25,280 bases of DNA from a virus. The translations under genes and the position numbers were made by a program. Below the pieces are notes generated by a model. The model was not told where the DNA came from. It did not search any database and worked only from the letters and a program-made list of their open reading frames with translations. The stretch's first letter is position 1; every line of letters starts with the position of its first letter. Shown piece after piece: positions 22,892 through 25,280 of the stretch. The stretch is taken from the IMG/VR virus record IMGVR_UViG_3300029319_003773, positions 1 through 25,280 of that record; one strand, written 5' to 3'.

Positions 22892-25280
22892 CTAACTAAA
22901 ACCTAATAATGCCTCTACTCCAGTTTCAACAACAGAGCTAACACCACTACCAAAGCTACTTAAAAAGCCACCTGCTGCACTACTACTGGGTGCAGTTAAG
23001 AATGTGCCAATTAAGTTACCAAAACCTACAGATGAAGCAAAGTCATTTTTTATTTCTGCAAGGTTAACATTATTATCAGCACGTAGTTGTTCAATAGCTA
23101 AGTTTACAGTACGTGTTCTTTCGTTCTCTGCACTAGTCCATGCAAACTCCATAGCGTCAGAATAGTATTGCCATAGATCGTTGTATGCAGTATTAGATAT
23201 ATCTAGCAATGCTTCAGCGTTTAACTCATTTGCTCTGTTAGTAGCAGCAGTGTCAGCAGTAGCTATAGATCTTCTCCATTGTGCATTACTTTGATCTATT
23301 ACTAATCTGTTCTGTGCATTAAACTGATCACGTTGGTTATTTAGTTCTTCATTAAATCTACCAATAGTGTTCTCTTGCCCTGCATTAAACTGGTTGATAG
23401 CATTTCTTTGTGCATCATTAAACTGACTAGTCTGTGTAGCTAGGTTAGCAAAGAACTGATCAGACTGATTCTGTGATGTAGCATTAAACTGCTTACGTGC
23501 ATTGTCAGCAGCAGCATCTGTAAACATAGACTGTATGCGTTGCTGTGCATTAAACAGTGTAGTTTGTTGGTCATTGCTTACATCAGTTAGATCTTTCTGT
23601 AAGAATGCCTGTGCTTCCTGTACAGCAGCCTGTTGTCTGTTGTTCAGATTAGCTATGTCTAATTGTGCTAATGCTGCTATTTCAGCCATCTGCACAGCCT
23701 GTCTGTTACTTAGGTTGTTAAGGTTCATTGTGTTTACAATGTTACTGTTCTCTAACTGTACCTGTTGCTGTGCATTAAAGTTCTTATCAGCGATGTCAGC
23801 AACTCTTGCTGCATTAGTTACACGTGCCTGAAATGCCTGATCAAACTCTTGACCCATAAATGCAGCACGTTGTTGTCCGTAGAACATTGCCATTTGTTGC
23901 CTGTTAGATAAATTTTGTGCTTCAAACTGTGCTTGTATTTGTGCATCAGCCTGTGCTATTGGCAGTGCAGACTCCATTGCTGCTTGCACTATAGCCTGTC
24001 CAGCTATTGACGATGCACCAAAACCTCTTCTTGCTAGTTCAGCAGTGGCTGCTCTCATTGCACCTGCTGCCCATGATGGAGGATTAGAAGCATCAAAGTC
24101 AGTAAGTAAGTTTTCTAACTGACCAGCTACAGTGGCAAACTTAGTAGGATCTTCTGTTTGTGCTTTTATCTCTTCTATAAATGCAGAAGCATCAGATGCT
24201 TTAGCAACAGGTGTCACTGTTTCAGCTTCTGTCATGGCTGCACGTTGCACCTGTGTAGCAGGATCTATCTGTATACCTGTTCCTGTTTCAGCAGTCTGCC
24301 CTGTTACAGCAGATGTAGTCTGTTGTGCTGCATCTGGTTTAGCTTTAGTCAGGCTCATAGTACGTCCTGTTGTAGCATCTGTTACAGTTTGTACACCTGC
24401 TGCTGTTTCAGTTGTACCTGCTACCTGCCCTACTGTGCCTTGTGGTGTGGCTGTAGCACCTGTAGGTGCAGTAGCAGAAGTAGCAGTTGCAGTACGATCA
24501 CCTGTTACCTGTCCTGTTGTGGTGGCTATATCTGTTCCTTCACGAATAGGTATACCTTCTGGTGTTACTCTAGTGCCACTAGGAAATGCAGGTCTTTCCA
24601 TTCTAGCAGCAGATATGTCACCTATAGATGTTAGTCCTGTATATGGTGATGGTGCAGGTAGTAATGTCTCATCACGCTCTCTTCTACCTGTAAGCATCTC
24701 ATCACTACCAAAGCGTATAAAATGTTGTTTTGCTTGTTCTAGTGTCATACCCTGTAGATCAGGGTTATTAGTTAAATATCTAGATGCTTCTTCATCTGTG
24801 AGAATACGAGAGTTAACATTTGTAGCACGTGTGCCTGATTGTATCTCATTAAAGCCACGTGTTAGATATTGTATGCGTAAATCCATATCATTTAGATTAG
24901 CTAGATCAGGGTTAGCAAATCTATATACCTGCAACTGATTTGGTGTTAATCCAGCTATTCTATTAGGTCTTGCACCTTCACGTATCTCACGTGCACCAAA
25001 CTCTCTAAAATGCTGTTTAGCTCTTTCTATATCACCACCAAATGCATCAAACAAATCAGGGTTTTGAAATAGGTAATCTTCCACCTGTCTGTCTGATAAG
25101 TTTTCAAAGGCAGTTATGTCAGCTTGAAGTGATGGAGATGGATCTGTTACTGGACCTGCTGGTGGTTGTGTATCTGTGCCTGTATCTAGTGCAGTTACTC
25201 GCACACCCGGTTGATACTGTCCAACAGGTAACTGTGCATTTCTAAACTCTGGCATTGCATTTATGGCTTGTTGTTGTTCT
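22892..25280 (-). CDS. Large virion protein with NPDL modules and hendecad-repeat helix (open at the edge)
   Basis: The first ATG in view (25253-25255) gives 787 residues, but no ribosome site precedes it and the frame stays open to the window edge (eight more codons, EQQQAINA). The real start may therefore lie outside. Layout from that ATG: three YLxxNPDL modules (about 53-190), a Thr/Ala-rich linker (about 220-345), a helical segment, then a Gln/Asn-rich region (about 448-689) with a strict 11-residue period. A Gly/Ser/Ala-rich hydrophobic C-terminus follows (GNLIGTFLTAP, GGFLSSFGSG). No catalytic motif was seen. Its first place in the leftward virion operon and its long helix suggest a fibre, tail-tube or ejected internal component. 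Confidence 0.75.
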   Translation of the reverse strand, partial: EQQQAINAMPEFRNAQLPVGQYQPGVRVTALDTGTDTQPPAGPVTDPSPSLQADITAFENLSDRQVEDYLFQNPDLFDAFGGDIERAKQHFREFGAREIREGARPNRIAGLTPNQLQVYRFANPDLANLNDMDLRIQYLTRGFNEIQSGTRATNVNSRILTDEEASRYLTNNPDLQGMTLEQAKQHFIRFGSDEMLTGRRERDETLLPAPSPYTGLTSIGDISAARMERPAFPSGTRVTPEGIPIREGTDIATTTGQVTGDRTATATSATAPTGATATPQGTVGQVAGTTETAAGVQTVTDATTGRTMSLTKAKPDAAQQTTSAVTGQTAETGTGIQIDPATQVQRAAMTEAETVTPVAKASDASAFIEEIKAQTEDPTKFATVAGQLENLLTDFDASNPPSWAAGAMRAATAELARRGFGASSIAGQAIVQAAMESALPIAQADAQIQAQFEAQNLSNRQQMAMFYGQQRAAFMGQEFDQAFQARVTNAARVADIADKNFNAQQQVQLENSNIVNTMNLNNLSNRQAVQMAEIAALAQLDIANLNNRQQAAVQEAQAFLQKDLTDVSNDQQTTLFNAQQRIQSMFTDAAADNARKQFNATSQNQSDQFFANLATQTSQFNDAQRNAINQFNAGQENTIGRFNEELNNQRDQFNAQNRLVIDQSNAQWRRSIATADTAATNRANELNAEALLDISNTAYNDLWQYYSDAMEFAWTSAENERTRTVNLAIEQLRADNNVNLAEIKNDFASSVGFGNLIGTFLTAPSSSAAGGFLSSFGSGVSSVVETGVEALLGFS
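23189..23914 (-). repeat. 11-residue (hendecad) repeat array, about 22 units
   Basis: Residues 448-689 of the virion protein fall into an unbroken 11-residue register. Asn occupies the first place at 448, 481, 492, 503, 514, 536, 569, 591, 613, 624, 635, 646, 657 and 679, which is 14 of 22 units. Units include NLSNRQAVQMA, NLNNRQQAAVQ, NAQQRIQSMFT, NDAQRNAINQF, NAGQENTIGRF and NAQNRLVIDQS. On the DNA the plus strand repeatedly shows GCATTAAACTG at multiples of 33 bases. Hendecad periodicity is typical of nearly straight or right-handed coiled coils. Confidence 0.8.
24686..25099 (-). repeat. Three YLxxNPDL modules
   Basis: Three units of about 43 residues begin near residues 53, 103 and 152 of the virion protein. 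Each has a helix start (LSDRQ, LTPNQ, LTDEE), then YLFQNPDL, YRFANPDL or YLTNNPDL at 61, 111 and 160. Units 1 and 3 then have KQHFREFG and KQHFIRFG; unit 2 has diverged (QYLTRGF). The 51-aa protein at 12978-13133 is a single unit of the same kind. Confidence 0.8.

Noticed and set aside
23189-23914. DNA tandem repeat with GCATTAAACTG units as a possible non-coding element
   Set aside because: The 33-base period keeps the reading frame exactly and encodes the hendecad protein repeat, which explains it.
24132-24938. Long plus-strand open frame (268 residues, Ala/Val/Ser-rich)
   Set aside because: It is the antisense shadow of the Thr/Ala-rich linker of the leftward virion gene. The composition is explained by the opposite strand, and no ribosome site or domain was seen.
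1-25280. CRISPR arrays, insertion sequences, tRNA genes or a phage RNA polymerase
   Set aside because: No spaced direct DNA repeats outside coding repeats, no transposase motifs, no cloverleaf candidates and no T7-like RNA polymerase motifs were seen.

Overview
This window looks like one contiguous piece of a tailed marine bacteriophage genome, probably a podovirus of the HMO-2011 type (the SAR116-phage lineage, with relatives on Roseobacter and SAR11). The main grounds are a family A DNA polymerase with a DnaJ-like zinc-finger insertion (CxxCxGxG twice), a hallmark described for HMO-2011. Supporting this are separate gp4-like primase and helicase genes, a T7 endonuclease I homologue, a B12-dependent ribonucleotide reductase, MazG and a phage PstS. 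Genes are packed with overlaps, mostly ATG starts and AGGAG-type ribosome sites, at moderate to low GC. The host is inferred, not shown. By eye, GANTC (the CcrM methylation site of Alphaproteobacteria) is strongly under-represented while GATC is common, which fits an alphaproteobacterial host.

Layout. (1) 1-116: a leader with a TTGACA -35 box, a weak -10 and two inverted repeats. (2) 117-4524, plus strand: small early or accessory genes, a SleB-like cell-wall hydrolase, several unknown small proteins, and an envelope-directed group (secreted protein, three-helix membrane protein, PstS phosphate-binding protein). (3) 4536-13795, plus strand: an unknown protein, tyrosine integrase, HNH endonuclease, primase, helicase, 2OG-Fe(II) oxygenase, DNA polymerase, probable single-strand binding protein, Cas4/RecB-like nuclease, two small proteins and endonuclease I. 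(4) 13792-17110, plus strand: nucleotide supply, with a gp1.7/DUF3310 protein, class II ribonucleotide reductase, an RMF-like small protein and MazG. (5) 17107-25280, minus strand: a convergent virion-protein operon read from the right edge. It holds a large hendecad-repeat protein (open to the edge), two small proteins, a 523-aa protein and a 1165-aa protein with glycine-zipper segments.

How the genes fit together. Primase, helicase, polymerase and SSB form a T7-like replisome. The Cas4-like nuclease and endonuclease I can break down host DNA and resolve branches. Ribonucleotide reductase, MazG and the gp1.7-like protein supply deoxynucleotides, and PstS may raise phosphate uptake during infection. 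The minus-strand proteins are probably internal or ejected virion components.

The main points for a second look are these. GANTC is depleted, and the only two sites in the first 6.4 kb both lie in the leader promoter. A roughly 240-residue 11-residue-periodic helix occurs in a virion protein. A YLxxNPDL module is shared between that protein and a 51-aa protein in the replication operon. A thrice-repeated LTQEDVxGMDRML motif starts the 1165-aa protein. The integrase lacks the usual HxxR histidine. No tRNA, CRISPR, insertion sequence, RNA polymerase, capsid, portal or terminase gene was seen, and no gap longer than 120 bases lacks a gene.
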